From Grammothele lineata (Eukaryota > Basidiomycota > Agaricomycetes > Polyporales > Polyporaceae): a stretch of DNA of 64,000 nt. Each line of letters begins with the position of its first letter. Position 1 is the first letter of the stretch. The notes under the pieces are model-generated. The model did not search any database and was not told the DNA's origin. It was given only the letters and a program-made list of their open reading frames with translations. Of the stretch, positions 61,334 to 64,000 are shown one piece after another. The DNA is taken from positions 124,001-188,000 of the forward strand of contig NDFF03000394.1 in assembly GCA_002150815.3 (NCBI GenBank). Direction: 5' to 3'. The position numbers and the translations under genes are program-made.

Positions 61334-64000
61334 AGCCATGCTGTTTTCTTGATCCCCACAATTTTCTTGCCTGTCCGACATGTCAGTGAACGCTTCGATC
61401 CCTCCCCACCTCTTCTCACGACTGTTATGCACGACCCACGACGCGCCCTGCGGCACGAGCCGACGCGGTTGCTTTCCTATGGCTGATACCCCCGTGGACT
61501 GCTCCGCCGCGGTTTGATCCCCCACCGGATGTTCAGAATCCCCACACGTCCAGATTCCAGACTGTAATATCGTTATGTGTGTATTCGACATACTCCCCCA
61601 CACCGTCCACCTTGCTTCTTCTCTACCCCACCACGTGTCGTACTACTCCAAATCTGCAAGCCACATTCCTGTTCCGCCATTGCCCTGCCTCGCCTCGCTT
61701 CGTCTTGGTCTGCCTCGCCTCGCCCTCGTATGTAATAATGCTACATGTAGGCCGTTCCCCGTTGACGATCTATCTATACCTGTATCTTGCACCGCGCTGT
61801 ATCCGTCTTGCTAGCCTCGCATCCGCACACTTGCCTCCCGCCTCACATCTTCTTCGCTCGATCGTTCGCACGCGTTCGAACGCGCTATCTAATCGGGACG
61901 ACACTCGTCCAGTGGCGCGCCGGCATACATGGCTGACCCACTCATCCTCATCGCGAGCGCGAGGTTGTCGCGCGGATCATAAGCACTAGACGCACCGGTA
62001 CTCGCCCTCGCCCTCTGTGGACCTACAAGGGGCGATTGCGCGGCGAGAGGATGCAGCCGTCCTCACGTACGATGATCGAGACCAGAGGCGAAGGGCCGAC
62101 CGCACCGCGTGCCCGGCCCACGCTCGGGACGAAGGCTCGCATTCCCGAGCTTCGCGGCCGCCGTGAGCGTGGCCGATACCTTCCTGGGTGGCTTGGACGC
62201 GCGCGCACGCGTTCGCGCTGCTCAAGCTCCACCGCGAGCTTCTGGGCGCGAACGTGTGCGAGGCCGACGGCTGGCCTAGCAGGGCGACAGCCACGCTGCC
62301 CCGAGCCTACGAGGGGCGTGGTGCGCGCGGCGGACAGCGCGGTGCGTCCCTCGCACGCTCACGTACAGGACTATTCAGTTTGCGCACATCGTGGCCCGAG
62401 GCGCGGTGCGCGCCCCGCACCGCCCTCTACAGCAGCGTCTAGATCTCGTCTGACTAGAAAACGCGCGGCGCTCCGAGCCCGCAAGCCCCCGACGGCGGCG
62501 GGCGCGAATGAAACAAGTGAGCAAGTGCTGGTGCGCGGCCTCGCGGCCACGACCTGCGAATGCATCATAGAGCACGCGTTGTAAACACGCGGCATGCGAT
62601 CGCTGGTAGAAGTTCCGAGTTAAGAACATACACGCGCGGAAGTCTAACTCTAACAGACGATCAACGCTAGCGTCGTACCTGGGATGCGTATATGCCCTAT
62701 TTGGGCGACAATCCTATTGATAAAAGGCACATGTCGGCTGTTTCATTCGATAGCGCAACGCATCAGTAATGCTGAAGCATCGAGGTCCACGACAACAGGG
62801 CCTTCGAGACGGCAATATCCCGTTGTTTCCAAGGTCACCACCAAATGGGCTTGCACTCCTCGAGGTTATCATCTCGTGCGCTCTCGACCGTGTGGTCGCG
62901 GAGCGCCGAGATTGTTCGCTCAGTAATGGCTTCTACAGGCACTCGCAAACTTCCACCTCTCTGCAGCAGCAGTGCAGACTCGGAGCGAGTTCGGGAGCAT
63001 ACACAGCCAGACCAGGACCCGCGGTACCCTCCTTCACCCCTGACCTCTCAGAGAAAGTTTTCAGAACATGCAGCGGCGAGTCTTGCGGGCGCAGTACCCA
63101 CGCAGGAGCGGCATGGCGACTCCCCGAGGAACGAGCGGCATCTGAGCTTGCGATAGGGCTGCATCCTGCGCGCCGCACTCGATCGCCTCCTGTTTCTTTG
63201 CCGCCGCTGACTTCTCGAGAGCACAGGCAAGTCGAGACGCGCGCGCGCCGCGGCGTCGTCGCCTTCCTCGGCCACTTCCCCCTGCACTCCACCGCGCGCC
63301 GCCGCGGTGAGCTTGGACCGGTTGCAATAGGCCGCCTCCCCGGGCCTTCCCCGGGATCCAGGGTCGCGCGCGCGATCGGCCGTGCAGGGTTGTAGGGCGC
63401 GACGCATCTCGTGGTGGCAAGACAGAGCAGCCTGAGACGGGAAGAAGCGCAAGGCATCGAGATAACCTGGCCCCCACGAGCGTGCCGGGCGGCGCACCTC
63501 TCCTCCTGTCTTCGCTGCGTCTTTTTACCTCATGAGCGCGTAAAGGGCGGCGTCACAGGCACGCTGCCCCCCGTCGACGGCGGAGGAGCTGGGGAACGGA
63601 AGGGCGGGGAGAGGCCTTCTGGGCTGACCGGCACGGGCCGTGGTCGGGGGAAGCGCTCGCCATAAGCGCCGTCTCCGGACATGAACGGAACGCACGGAGA
63701 TAGATTCCGCTCAATCGCCTGCAACTGCGGGCTCGTCATGTGCAAAGATGTGGCCGAGAAATATTGCCAGTGGGCCCTGGCGATCGCCCGATTGTCCAGA
63801 TATCCGGATGCGCCCAAGCTTTTGGCATTGAGCGCGAGACGAGTCTGCGGGAAGTGCCATAATTATGAGTGTGGCTCTCGGAATCACGATGGAGAGGCGT
63901 ACGCAGTAGAAAGAAGTGTTCTTTTGTAAAAACCGCAGGCCAGAACCCGCCGGATCCTGCGTCGGGGGCTTAATGCGGCAGATAGCCAGAGGCGCGCCGG
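61334..64000. other. Intergenic, no supported gene
   Basis: 2.7 kb to the window end. The first 500 bases are probably the kinase 3' untranslated part. Two stretches look weakly coding but lack support: about 62188-62330 (plus, FALLKLHRELLGANVCE) and 63681-63929 (plus, 82 codons with six Cys in IACNCGLVMC and CGKCHNYEC). Very high GC in 62.0-63.5 kb opens frames on both strands. Confidence 0.5.

Overview
The window reads as nuclear DNA of a filamentous basidiomycete, most likely an Agaricomycete of the wood-decay type. The evidence is dense short GT-AG introns (mostly 50-100 bases) in nearly every gene, a fungal-specific translation elongation factor 3, a secreted AA9 cellulose-active oxidase, a decayed fungal-type kinase of the kind that is abundant in mushrooms, and a non-LTR retrotransposon with a C-terminal RNase H domain. 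I saw no bacterial-style operons, CRISPR arrays, tRNA or rRNA genes. All gene models were assembled by hand from splice signals, reading-frame phase and family resemblance; wherever exons are listed, the phases close and the total length is a multiple of three.

Layout. 1-7.2 kb is accessory and repeat-rich: the 3' end of a LINE-type element with a 21-A tail, an inverted pair of 260-base repeats, a broken FunK1-like kinase, then an intact secreted aspartic protease on the minus strand. 8-16 kb holds four plus-strand genes: a small conserved protein, a Ser/Pro-rich protein, a short protein with a Clr2-like silencing domain, and an unrecognised 538-residue protein. 17-22.4 kb holds two minus-strand genes, a secreted CREG-like FMN-barrel protein and DNA ligase I in 11 exons. 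24.6-26.7 kb holds a C2H2 zinc-finger regulator converging on an NAA50-type N-terminal acetyltransferase. 26.7-36.4 kb is a gene-poor block of almost 10 kb in which I support no gene.

36.4-47 kb holds a BolA-family protein with a likely mitochondrial presequence, a second C2H2 regulator, and on the minus strand a 20-exon eEF3 gene. 47.9-52 kb holds a single-pass membrane protein and a seven-exon AA9 lytic polysaccharide monooxygenase. 54.5-61.3 kb holds a homeodomain protein (minus) divergent from a 17-exon NDR-type AGC kinase that also carries a CRIB-like motif. The last 2.7 kb has no supported gene.

There is no obvious pathway cluster: this is a typical fungal mix of housekeeping genes (LIG1, NAA50, BolA, eEF3), regulators (two C2H2, one homeobox, Clr2-like, NDR kinase) and secreted degradative enzymes (aspartic protease, AA9). 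The most interesting items are the CRIB-plus-NDR kinase architecture, the inverted 260-base repeats with a conserved frame and a possible target-site duplication, the eEF3 microexon that encodes part of an ABC signature region, the in-frame intron that splits the homeodomain recognition helix, and the AA9 protein that ends in a basic His/Arg tail.
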